Origin: CADCWK01 sp035944555
Lineage (GTDB): Bacteria; Chloroflexota; Chloroflexia; Thermomicrobiales; UBA6265
Direction of reading: 5' to 3'
NCBI GenBank assembly: GCA_035944555.1
Contig: DASZAY010000026.1
Coordinates: 186,001 to 250,000 of the forward strand
Length of the DNA: 64,000 nt
The position numbers and the translations under genes are program-made. Positions 56,748-64,000 of this stretch are shown here, piece after piece (the stretch's first letter is position 1; each line of letters begins with the position of its first letter). The notes under the pieces were generated by a model, which saw only the letters and a program-made list of their open reading frames with translations, made no database searches and was not told the origin of the DNA.

Positions 56748-57800
56748 CTACGGTGCCCACATCTGGGCCAGGTCATGCCGGTGGTTAATCAGCCAGGCAA
56801 CCGTCTCCATCTGTCGGGCGACGAGGCCGATCGCCTCGAGCACATCGCCCATCAGCCACGTCTCCGCCACCCACGTTGTCGGGATCGTCGCCATTGCCAG
56901 GGGTAGCCAGACCAGCTCTTCAGCGGTGAGGGGGATGCCGCTGGCCTCGGCGTAGCCCCGGACAAGGTCACCTGCCCGCCACCAGTCCCGTTCGGCCGCC
57001 GGGATATCCCACTGCAGGTGCTCGAACATCCAGTAGGTGGTGTAGGCGAGATCGGTGATCCGGTCCCGCGTGTCGATGAAATCGAAGTCCAGGATCGCGA
57101 CCGGACTCGTCCCGAAGAACCGGACGTTGTCATGGGCGAAGTCGCCGTGAGTCAGTTGAACGATGTGACCGGGCCGGGGCTCGGCCGTGATGATGGTTCG
57201 CAGCCGCTCGGCCTCGTCGCAGGTGGCCAGCGCGTCGACGGCACCGGGAGCCAGCGGCGCCGCGGCGATGGCCCGCCGGGCCCGGGCGATCCAGTCGGCG
57301 AAGACCGACGGCGCGATGACACTGCTGACAGGCGCCGGGGGGAACGGGTCGGCCACACGAATACGGCGTAGTGCCGCGTGGAGACGGCCCAGCTCGGCAC
57401 CGGCGGTGACGTAGCGCTGCCATGAGTCAGCGCCGCTCTCGCTCGACACCCAGGGCTCGACCTCGACCAGGCGACCAGCCCATTCCAGCGCGGTGGCCCC
57501 GTTCGACCGGGACAACGGGACGATGGTCGGGATCGCCTCGCGGCGCAGCGCGTGGCGAAGCCCCTGGACGGCCGCGAGCCGGTCCGGGGTCACCCAGGGC
57601 CGGTAGACCCGGACGACAACCTCCCCGCGATCCGTCTGGAGCCGCAGGTTCAGGTTGTAGGACCCGCCGATGTCTTCAGTCGGTGCCGCCACATTGATCT
57701 CGCCAAGATCCCACGCCGTGGCGACGGCCGTCAGCAGATCGGGGGAGAGGCGCGCGCGAACTTCTCCGCGGGTGCGGTCTGTCAGTTCCGGCTCGGCCAT
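56748..57800 (-). CDS. Aminoglycoside-phosphotransferase-fold protein, paralog
   Basis: 350 residues. IVQLTHGDFAHDNVRF and VAILDFDFIDTRDRITDLA are the catalytic loop and metal site of the APH/HSK2 kinase fold; EVVVRVYRPWVTPDRL holds the first strands. Substrate unknown (homoserine, choline or methylthioribose-like alcohols are typical for the fold). ATG 57800 follows AAGGGGGG. It lies 68 bases upstream of its paralog on the same strand, a clear tandem duplication that has diverged strongly. Confidence 0.85.
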   Translation of the reverse strand: MAEPELTDRTRGEVRARLSPDLLTAVATAWDLGEINVAAPTEDIGGSYNLNLRLQTDRGEVVVRVYRPWVTPDRLAAVQGLRHALRREAIPTIVPLSRSNGATALEWAGRLVEVEPWVSSESGADSWQRYVTAGAELGRLHAALRRIRVADPFPPAPVSSVIAPSVFADWIARARRAIAAAPLAPGAVDALATCDEAERLRTIITAEPRPGHIVQLTHGDFAHDNVRFFGTSPVAILDFDFIDTRDRITDLAYTTYWMFEHLQWDIPAAERDWWRAGDLVRGYAEASGIPLTAEELVWLPLAMATIPTTWVAETWLMGDVLEAIGLVARQMETVAWLINHRHDLAQMWAP

Positions 57801-57900
57801 CGTCCCCCCTTCCCGACCACTGTCTGTGCACACGAAATGACCCCGGCCAGAGACGACCGGGGCATAGCTCCTTGATGTTCGCATCATAATCGCCGACCCC

Positions 57901-57940
57901 TTGTCGCACCACACCTATCATGGGATAATAGGACTTATTA
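57901..57940 (+). promoter_or_regulatory. dps promoter with overlapping palindrome
   Basis: TTGTCG (57901-57906) and GATAAT (57924-57929) are 17 bases apart. TAATA-GGACT-TATTA (57926-57940) is an inverted repeat overlapping the -10 box, the place for a repressor such as PerR, Fur or a DtxR-type protein. The transcript leader would be about 120 bases. Confidence 0.6.
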
Positions 57941-58055
57941 CCGTTATCGGTGATCGGCACCGTCGATGGAATGGAATTCGCTGTTACGCAAGCGAGTTTG
58001 CGCCCGCGACGGACGCTTACACCGACATCCTCAGGTACACAGGAGTTCGTTACCC

Positions 58056-58562
58056 ATGGCTACGCCCACCAAGTCCAACGTCCGGATGTTCCGCACCCAC
58101 AACAGCCTGTCCGAGTCCACCCGCGAGACGATGGTCGCCATGCTCAACCAGCAGCTGGCCGACTCGCTGGACCTGTACTCCCAGACCAAGCAGGCTCACT
58201 GGAACGTCAAGGGCAAGGACTTCTACCAGCTGCACCTGCTCTTCGATGAGCACGCCGCGCACGTCCTCGAATGGATCGACACCATCGCCGAGCGCGCGAC
58301 GGCGCTGGGTGGCTCTGCGATGGGCACCGCCCGGATGTCGGCCGCCAACTCCCGCCTGCCGGAATACCCGACGGACGCGGTCGACGGCATGGCGCACGTC
58401 CAGGCGCTAGTCGAGCGCTGGGGTAATTACGCCACCACCGCCCGTGCGAACATCGATGTCGCCGATGAGCACAACGACCAGGACACGGCCGACCTGTTCA
58501 CGGATATCTCCCGCCAGGCCGACATGGACCTCTGGTTCCTCGAGGCGCACCTCCAGGACTAG
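58056..58562 (+). CDS. dps: Dps family ferritin-like DNA-protection protein
   Basis: 168 residues. QTKQAHWNVKGKDFYQLHLLFDEHAAHVLEWIDTIAER spans the ferroxidase site, split between neighbouring subunits (His and Asp/Glu ligands). Dps dodecamers oxidise Fe(II) with hydrogen peroxide and store it. The short N-terminus (ATPTKSNVR) has few Lys or Arg, so DNA binding may be weak. ATG 58056 follows AGGAG. A strong hairpin terminator follows. Confidence 0.94.
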   Translation: MATPTKSNVRMFRTHNSLSESTRETMVAMLNQQLADSLDLYSQTKQAHWNVKGKDFYQLHLLFDEHAAHVLEWIDTIAERATALGGSAMGTARMSAANSRLPEYPTDAVDGMAHVQALVERWGNYATTARANIDVADEHNDQDTADLFTDISRQADMDLWFLEAHLQD

Positions 58563-58584
58563 ACCGCCACCGAGACGCAACGAC

Positions 58585-58621
58585 GAAGAAGGGCCGGCCG
58601 CGGTGCGGCTGGCCCTTCTTC
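58585..58621. terminator. Bidirectional terminator behind dps
   Basis: A 17-base stem (58585-58601 and 58605-58621) with one G-U pair and a GGT loop, starting GAAGAAGGGCC. It lies between the convergent dps and PLP-enzyme genes. Confidence 0.85.
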
Positions 58622-58649
58622 ATGTCCCGGTGCTCGCCCAACCTGGTCG

Positions 58650-59798
58650 TCAGCGAACCTTGCCGCGAGCCGCGACCGTCCAGCGGTCGACCATCTGGCC
58701 ATCCTGGACGATGAACAGTTCGTCCTGCAGGTTGACGGTCGGACAGACGTGATTCGGAATCACCTCGACCCGGTCACCGATCCGCAGACCGTCCATCCCT
58801 TCGGGAACGTGGACGGTGCCGTGCTCCTCGCTGAGCTTGGTGATCGTCGCCTCCCCGTGTCCGACGATGTAGCCGTGTCCCGGGTGGCTCTTGCTCGGGT
58901 CCATCCCCAGGGTCTTGGAGCCGGCATCAAGCAGCGCCCGGTCCGGGGCCGGACGGCTGACCACGGTGGAGAGGACCCGGAGCGCGCAGTCGGCCGGACT
59001 GACACGCCCGTGCCGGAACACGGAGTTGTCGTTGAAGACATAGGTACCGGGTCGCATCTCGGTCACGCCGGGAACGGTCGGCGTGAAGAAGGCGGCGGGA
59101 GTGGAGCCGACGGAGACGGTCCGGATATCCAGCCCGTGCGCGCGGAGGCGCTCGGCCATCGCGACCATCGCCTGCCCTGCCTCGATCGCCGTCCGCTCGA
59201 TCACCTCTGGCTCGGCGCTATTGGCATGGCCCTCGTGGGTCATGATCCCGACCACGTTCAGCCCGGCGATGCGTGACAGGTCCAGCGCCAGCGCGACGGC
59301 CTCGTCGCCCACCAGCGCCCCGGCCCGGTTCTGGCCCGTGTTGACCTCGACATAGACGTCCAGCCGGCGGTCCTGGGCCGCGACGGCCCGCCCGATCATC
59401 TCACCAACCTCGCGGTTATCGAGCGCCACGATCATCCGGGCCCGCTCCATCAACCGGAGCAGCCGAGCCGTCTTGGCCGGCCCGATGACCGGGTAGGCGA
59501 TCAGGACATCACCAACCTCGGCCTGCTCGATCATCACCTCGGCCTCGCCGAGCTTGGCGCAGGTGATCCCGACCGCGCCGGCCGCCAGTTGCAGCCGGGT
59601 GATCTGCGGCGTCTTGTGCGTCTTGATGTGGGGGCGAACCTTTACCCCGACCGACGCGCCGAAGGCGGCCATCTGCGCGATGTTCCGCCGCATCGTCGGC
59701 TCATCGACGATCAGCGCCGGCGTGTCGATCTCGGCCGTCGGCGCAACGAACAGTGGCTCGGTCGGGGACTCGGTTCGGGGCTTCGTCGCGACGGTCAT
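58650..59798 (-). CDS. D-threonine aldolase/D-serine dehydratase-like PLP enzyme
   Basis: 382 residues of the alanine-racemase N-terminal fold. VRPHIKTHKTPQI carries the PLP Lys, and the C-terminal PNHVCPTVNL supplies the His and Cys that bind the divalent metal in DSD1-type enzymes. It should cleave D-threonine or related D-beta-hydroxy amino acids, or dehydrate D-serine. ATG 59798 follows AGGAG. No racemase or transporter partner is adjacent. Confidence 0.9.
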   Translation of the reverse strand: MTVATKPRTESPTEPLFVAPTAEIDTPALIVDEPTMRRNIAQMAAFGASVGVKVRPHIKTHKTPQITRLQLAAGAVGITCAKLGEAEVMIEQAEVGDVLIAYPVIGPAKTARLLRLMERARMIVALDNREVGEMIGRAVAAQDRRLDVYVEVNTGQNRAGALVGDEAVALALDLSRIAGLNVVGIMTHEGHANSAEPEVIERTAIEAGQAMVAMAERLRAHGLDIRTVSVGSTPAAFFTPTVPGVTEMRPGTYVFNDNSVFRHGRVSPADCALRVLSTVVSRPAPDRALLDAGSKTLGMDPSKSHPGHGYIVGHGEATITKLSEEHGTVHVPEGMDGLRIGDRVEVIPNHVCPTVNLQDELFIVQDGQMVDRWTVAARGKVR

Positions 59799-60145
59799 CG
59801 GTGGCTCCTGGATCGGTTCCCGGTCACGCCTGTCCCGGGGATGAGGTCCAGCGCCTCGGTCGCCCGGTCTGCGCAGACCGGACGCCGGGACGCTGCGAGC
59901 AGGGTCGGCGAATGGGGACATGATAGCGGACGCGGCATTCAACCCCGCACACCAGCGACGACGATGGGGAGGTCAGGTGTCGCAGAAGCGATCGGTCGAG
60001 GAGCAGGCGATGAACGTCGTGACGGCAGATCGCCCCTGTGCCATGGTAGCGAGCGACACCACGGCACAGTTGGGCTCACAGGCGTACCCGCTCTGCATGG
60101 ACCCGACCTGATCGCCCTCGCTGCCTACCATGGAGGAGGTCCGTG
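59799..60145. other. 347-base divergent intergenic region
   Basis: Lies between the PLP-enzyme gene and the third phosphotransferase gene. I see no convincing gene or strong hairpin; promoters for both genes must be here but cannot be assigned. Confidence 0.4.
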
Positions 60146-61120
60146 ATGCTGCAGACCCCGCAAGACCTGGCACCCATCCTCGCGGACTGGAAGACCATCC
60201 TTGGGGACGCCCCTACGCGAGGCGAGCCGTCGGCCGGACGAGAACTGTGGCCGGTCACGGCGGAGGACGGTGCCCGCTACTTCCTCAAACGCCTGGGTCC
60301 GTGGCGCAACCTGCCCTTGGCCGACGAGGCACGCATCCTCCGTCACCTGGCTAGCCATGGCGTTCCCGTCGCTGAGTTCATCCCGAACGATCACGCCATG
60401 CTGTATGCCGGAGCGATCGAGGATTGCTTCGTCCTCGTCCCCCGGTTGGTCAGTGACCGTTTCGATGCGCTGCAGGTGGTTCCGGTTGGTGAGCAGATCG
60501 GCGAAGCGATTGGGCAACTGCATGTAGCCCTTGCCCGTTACCCCTGGTCAGCGAACTCCTACCAGGAGCAGACGATCGCATCACTGCAGGGCGCCCTGAT
60601 GCTGCCCCCGGACGTTGCGGTCGCGTTCGAGCAACGGCGTGACCAGATGATCGCGGCCCTTGCCGATCTGCCCACCCAGCTGATTCACGGCGACCTGACC
60701 CCGGACAACGTCCTGCTGCGCCAGCCAGGCGCCGTCTCGGGATTCATCGACTTTGATCATCTGCCGCTCGCGCCCCGGACCTGGGACATCGCCAGGTACC
60801 TGTCACGTCGCGTCCGGCGGAGATGGCGGCAGGGGAACGCCCTGTCAGACAGCGACCGCCTGGTTCACGTCGCTGGCGTCCTAAGGGGGTACCACCGCGT
60901 CAACCCGCTCACCGCAATCGAGATCGACGGGCTGGTCGCAGGGATGACCGCGGGCAATGTGCTCGACGCCAGCTATCTGCACGAGATCTCGGCCGGGACG
61001 CTTGACCGCCGCAGGATGCCCGACCATGACGCCGAGCTTGCCGATACCGTCGAGGCGGCGCTCTGGCTCCTCAACGGGTACGAACAGGTCGTGGACTCCG
61101 TCCGGCGCTGGGTCGGATAA
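60146..61120 (+). CDS. Phosphotransferase-fold protein (APH/HSK2 superfamily)
   Basis: 324 residues. QLIHGDLTPDNVLL is the catalytic loop and GFIDFDHLPLAPRTWDIARYL the metal-binding part; ARYFLKRL near residue 45 holds the ATP-binding Lys. A small-molecule kinase of unknown substrate. It is the third member of this fold in 5 kb but is not close to the tandem pair at 55.6-57.8 kb. ATG 60146 follows GGAGG; a GTG one codon earlier is possible. Confidence 0.85.
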   Translation: MLQTPQDLAPILADWKTILGDAPTRGEPSAGRELWPVTAEDGARYFLKRLGPWRNLPLADEARILRHLASHGVPVAEFIPNDHAMLYAGAIEDCFVLVPRLVSDRFDALQVVPVGEQIGEAIGQLHVALARYPWSANSYQEQTIASLQGALMLPPDVAVAFEQRRDQMIAALADLPTQLIHGDLTPDNVLLRQPGAVSGFIDFDHLPLAPRTWDIARYLSRRVRRRWRQGNALSDSDRLVHVAGVLRGYHRVNPLTAIEIDGLVAGMTAGNVLDASYLHEISAGTLDRRRMPDHDAELADTVEAALWLLNGYEQVVDSVRRWVG

Positions 61121-61137
61121 TCCAGCCGTTCGGAGAC

Positions 61138-62589
61138 TCAGACGCTGACGTGCCGGGGGATGGCGGTCTGAAAGCGTCGCCCGGCCGTGTCGATCCAGCG
61201 GGCCTGCTGGCCGGAGCGCCGGATGCCATCGACGATCTCCTGAGCCTTGGCCCCGTCATGGAACGACGGCGACGGGGTCGGCTCACCCTCGCGGATGGCT
61301 TCCACCCAGCGCCGGAGCAGCCGGTAGGTGCCATGCATCGTCGGGTGGGTCTCCGGCGGCAGGGCGTCGTCCTCCGGTGTCGCGACCTCGATGTGCGACA
61401 TCTCGGCCTCGCCGCGCTTGGCCCCCAGCAGCACGCCACCGTTCTGGGCGATCAGCATCCCCTCCGAGCCGGAGATCATGATCTCCTCGCCCGACTCCAC
61501 GCCGGCGGTCGTCGTGACGTGGACCGTTCCGATCATCCCCGAGGCGAAGCGGAGCACGCAGGCGAAGTTGTCGTCCGCGTCTGCCCGCATCATCCCGCTG
61601 CCGGCCGGGTGGACATGGCGCTCGACCATCGTCGCCGCCGTCCCCGCGACGCTGTCGATCTCACCCAGCCACCAGCGCAGCACGTCGATCTCCTGCGTCC
61701 CGATGGCGCCGAGCGCTCCACCGCCACGCTCCAGCTGGCTGCGCCACCCATACGGGCGGGCATAAGCGTCCGGGAAGGTGCTCCGAACGATGTTGACCGT
61801 GATCGCCTGCGGTACCCCGATGTACCCGCCCATAATCAGCTCGCGGATTCGGGACCGGAGCGGGTCGTAGCGGAGGTGGTGGTTGACCATCGCCGTGACA
61901 CTGGCGCTGTCGGCCATCTTTGCCATGTCCCGCGATTCGGCAAGGGACCGGCCCATCGGGCTCTCGCAGAGGACGTGCTTGCCCGCCTCCAGCGCCGCGA
62001 TCACCATCTGGTGGTGCAGATACGGCGGGGCGGCGATTACCACGGCGTCGATCGACGTCTCGTTGATGACCTGGCGGAAGTCCGTCGTGACCAGCGGGAT
62101 CTGCCGCGACGCGGCGACGGCAATCGCGCGGGCGGTGGTCCGGGCGCAGACGGCCAGGACCTCGGCTTCGGGTAGATGCATCAGCGCCGGGATATGGACG
62201 GACCCGCCATACCCGACCCCGATCACGCCGACGCGAAGTGGCCGATCGAGCGTGCCGGGACGCTGGACATCCGGGATGCGCTCCACCGGATCGGACTCGA
62301 CGATCCGCAGACGACTCTCGGAGGGGGAGTCGATTTCCCGGTCGTCAGCCTCGTCCGGTCGTATCCCGGCCAGCCCCTGCCGGACGAGCTCGTCCTGCGT
62401 CGGGACGAGACGCGGGCCCGGGGTCGCGGCGACCCGTCCGGCCTCGGGAATCCCGCCCCACTGGTCTTCGAATGACGGCAGGTCGGGAAGCTTGCGGCGG
62501 GCATCACTGGCCGCCGACGAGACAGCGGGTCGTTCCGATGACGTGGACTCGGGACGGGGGCGGGAGCGGCGAGGAAAGAAGCTCGACAT
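61138..62589 (-). CDS. Gfo/Idh/MocA family oxidoreductase with N-terminal extension
   Basis: 483 residues. A 110-residue disordered Arg/Ser/Glu-rich N-terminus precedes the NAD(P)-binding domain (RVGVIGVGYGGSVHIPAL, VLCESPMGRSLAESRDM in the place of the usual EKP) and the beta-sheet domain with ERGGGALGAIGTQEIDVLRW. It should oxidise a sugar, inositol or similar alcohol, although EKP is ESP here, so the catalytic Lys is absent. ATG 62589 follows GGGAGGG. It is convergent with the phosphotransferase gene. Confidence 0.85.
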   Translation of the reverse strand: MSSFFPRRSRPRPESTSSERPAVSSAASDARRKLPDLPSFEDQWGGIPEAGRVAATPGPRLVPTQDELVRQGLAGIRPDEADDREIDSPSESRLRIVESDPVERIPDVQRPGTLDRPLRVGVIGVGYGGSVHIPALMHLPEAEVLAVCARTTARAIAVAASRQIPLVTTDFRQVINETSIDAVVIAAPPYLHHQMVIAALEAGKHVLCESPMGRSLAESRDMAKMADSASVTAMVNHHLRYDPLRSRIRELIMGGYIGVPQAITVNIVRSTFPDAYARPYGWRSQLERGGGALGAIGTQEIDVLRWWLGEIDSVAGTAATMVERHVHPAGSGMMRADADDNFACVLRFASGMIGTVHVTTTAGVESGEEIMISGSEGMLIAQNGGVLLGAKRGEAEMSHIEVATPEDDALPPETHPTMHGTYRLLRRWVEAIREGEPTPSPSFHDGAKAQEIVDGIRRSGQQARWIDTAGRRFQTAIPRHVSV

Positions 62590-62731
62590 GACGCAATCCC
62601 TCCCCATGGGCCCGGTCCAGGGGCCACCGTCCGGACACCCCGCTTCGGGGAGCCCACCGTCGTTCGTAGTCGGATCATGCTACCACGTCGAGGGCAGGGG
62701 TACGTACACCATGACGATCCGTGATTCAGGC

Positions 62732-62802
62732 GTACGGACGGTAGTACGGACAACCTGTACTCAGGTAAAAACTGGCCCTGACACTGCGTACGGACGCAGT
62801 GT
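62732..62802. repeat. Three GTACGGAC repeats and a hairpin upstream of the Gfo/Idh gene
   Basis: GTACGGAC occurs at 62732-62739, 62744-62751 and 62788-62795. The third copy is inside a perfect hairpin ACACTGCGT/ACGCAGTGT (62781-62789 and 62794-62802) with loop ACGG. The region between 62590 and 62858 has no gene and is the likely promoter of the Gfo/Idh gene and 3' end of the GNAT gene. Confidence 0.55.
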
Positions 62803-62908
62803 TGGATAGATCGACCGTGGGTTCCTTGCCTGTCCAGCAAAGCTCACTGTGTGGGTCGTCATGTGGATCTGGATGCGGCGGGCTGGCCAGGTGACTCGGC
62901 GGGGCTTG

Positions 62909-63352
62909 TCAGCCACTTCTGCATGACGTGGACATTCGACCGCTCGTAGGCAGCCGGTCGTAGAACGCCAGCACGCCCCCATTGGTCGCCCGGACGAGCA
63001 ACTGGACCTTGGGGATGTTCCGGCTACGCAGCCAGTCCTCCCCGGCCGCGACCATCCGCCGTCCTAGCCCATCCGACTGCACTCTGGGATCCACCGCAAC
63101 GTAATACAGCCAGCCGCGATGACCATCGTGTCCCACCATCACCGACGCGACGACGGCGCCGGCCCGTTCGCCGACGAGGACGTCCGACGCCGGGCCGCAA
63201 CGGGCCCGGTCGAAATCGGCGTCGGGATCGTTGTAGGGCCGCGTCAGCCCGGTCCGGTGCCAGAGCGCAGTGACCGCCGCACGGTCCTCCACGGTCGCCG
63301 GCCGGATCTCGAGGCCATCCCTACCGGCAGCCTGCCGGCCTCCGTCGTCCAT
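62909..63352 (-). CDS. GNAT acetyltransferase (YpeA-like) with probable C-terminal frameshift
   Basis: 147 residues from ATG 63352, which follows GGAGGG. IRPATVEDRAAVTALWHRTG, WLYYVAVDPRVQSDGLGRRM and KVQLLVRATNGGVLAFYDRL are the core of the YpeA-type GNAT. After FYDRL the frame reads PTSGRMSTSCRSG, but a neighbouring frame reads AYERSNVHVMQKWL, the expected YExxxVxVM end of the family, and continues to a stop at 62859. One missing base near 62952 explains this. It is either a real lesion or a sequence error. Confidence 0.75.
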   Translation of the reverse strand: MDDGGRQAAGRDGLEIRPATVEDRAAVTALWHRTGLTRPYNDPDADFDRARCGPASDVLVGERAGAVVASVMVGHDGHRGWLYYVAVDPRVQSDGLGRRMVAAGEDWLRSRNIPKVQLLVRATNGGVLAFYDRLPTSGRMSTSCRSG

Positions 63353-63491
63353 CACCCGCCCTCCCCCGTCGCCGCCATCCCGTATCCGGCCCTCCCGGGA
63401 TGGCACACTAGTCGGCATGGTATCGCCATGGGGCGACGGCCACGCGGGCCGGAACCATGCGGCACGGACGGGAACGACGGGACGGGTCAGG

Positions 63492-64000
63492 ATGCGGCTC
63501 TACACTGGCAAGGGCGATACCGGCACGACCGATCTGCTCGGCGCGCGCGTCGGCAAGGACGACGCCCGGATCGAGATCCTCGGGCAACTGGACGAGACGA
63601 GCGCCGCCTGCGGGCTCGCGCGGGCCCAGGCAACGCAGTCCCGGACCCGCGATCTGCTGATCGACGTGCAGCGCGACCTGTACGCGATCATGGTCGAACT
63701 GGCATTCACCCCCGAGATCCGACCCGACGACCGGACCTTTCCGGCGGAGCGAACGATCTGGCTGGAGGAGCAGACCGATCGTCTCGGCGATGACGTCCCG
63801 CTGCCACCCCAGTTCGTCATCCCCGGCGAGAGTGTCGCCGGCGCGACACTGGACGTGGCCCGGACGGTCGTCCGGCGGGCGGAGCGGGTCGCCGTCACGT
63901 TGGGCGAGGCCGGGGTGATCGACAACGGCGAGATCCTCCGCTACCTCAACCGGCTGTCATCGTTGCTCTTCATCCTGGCCCGGTTCGAGGATCGCGAGGC
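63492..64000 (+). CDS. PduO-type cob(I)alamin adenosyltransferase, cut by window end
   Basis: At least 169 residues, open at the window end. MRLYTGKGDTGTTDLLG holds the ATP-binding N-terminus, LGQLDETSAACGLA follows, and RRAERVAV and GEILRYLNRLSSLLFILAR contain the Arg/Glu/Asn residues conserved in PduO/MMAB enzymes. It adds the adenosyl group to reduced cobalamin, making coenzyme B12, in a trimer. The ribosome site is weak (CAGG). It is divergent from the GNAT gene. Confidence 0.9.
   Translation, partial: MRLYTGKGDTGTTDLLGARVGKDDARIEILGQLDETSAACGLARAQATQSRTRDLLIDVQRDLYAIMVELAFTPEIRPDDRTFPAERTIWLEEQTDRLGDDVPLPPQFVIPGESVAGATLDVARTVVRRAERVAVTLGEAGVIDNGEILRYLNRLSSLLFILARFEDRE

Noticed and set aside
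59920..60111. 63-residue open frame between the PLP enzyme and the phosphotransferase
   Set aside because: No ribosome site, no recognisable motif, and it lies in a divergent promoter region.
62732..62795. Possible CRISPR array from repeated GTACGGAC
   Set aside because: Repeats are only 8 bases, unevenly spaced, and there are no cas genes.

Overview
The window reads as a chromosome segment of a high-GC, Gram-positive-like or monoderm bacterium. My best guess is the Chloroflexota class Thermomicrobia (Sphaerobacter/Thermomicrobium relatives). This rests on dense GC-rich coding, frequent GTG and TTG starts, exported proteins with a Tat-type leader followed by GTP/ATP-rich linkers, and a cyclic-nucleotide-binding-domain thioredoxin-reductase-like protein. 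It is an inference from gene style; there is no rRNA or tRNA in the window to test it. I see no transposase, integrase, CRISPR array, rRNA or tRNA.

Layout. 0-4.2 kb: a glycosyltransferase/TPR protein, then a metal-responsive unit with a CmtR-like sensor translationally coupled to a P1B ATPase whose membrane metal motif is CSC instead of CPC. 4.2-12 kb: an exported PQQ-type beta-propeller, a phosphoesterase and a 1717-residue protein with seven PAS-like repeats plus GGDEF and EAL. 12.5-17.3 kb: a DEAD-box helicase with an 800-residue disordered tail ending in a zinc ribbon, then a flippase-like membrane protein. 17.3-24.2 kb: a TPM-domain membrane protein, a lipoprotein, an XRE regulator with a perfect palindromic operator facing a two-gene membrane operon, and an S9 peptidase. 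24.5-38 kb: mixed metabolism including GrpB-type, MFS, GH13 (trehalose synthase-like), kinase, monooxygenase, CNB-TrxR-like, HtrA, purN, RusA and guaA genes.

38.3-45.8 kb is a coherent sugar island. A CUT1-type ABC importer (binding protein plus two permeases, no ATPase) diverges from a LacI regulator, a DUF2961/GH172 glycosidase and an L-fucose-isomerase-like protein. A LacI-type operator lies just downstream of each divergent promoter. GH172 chemistry plus a FucI-like enzyme suggests import and intracellular breakdown of D-arabinofuranosyl or fructofuranosyl oligosaccharides.

45.9-64 kb holds a membrane-anchored RNAP-alphaCTD-like protein, a prmC operon with a monothiol thioredoxin-like protein, an MqnA-like domain protein, pheA, lepB, a PfpI protease, hemY, an F420-type LLM oxidoreductase, three phosphotransferase-fold proteins (one with a suspect frameshift), dps, a D-threonine-aldolase-like PLP enzyme, a Gfo/Idh/MocA oxidoreductase, a GNAT with a suspected C-terminal frameshift, and a PduO-type cobalamin adenosyltransferase cut by the window end. 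Many gene pairs are coupled by 4-base GTGA or ATGA start/stop overlaps, and convergent pairs are separated by strong bidirectional hairpins.
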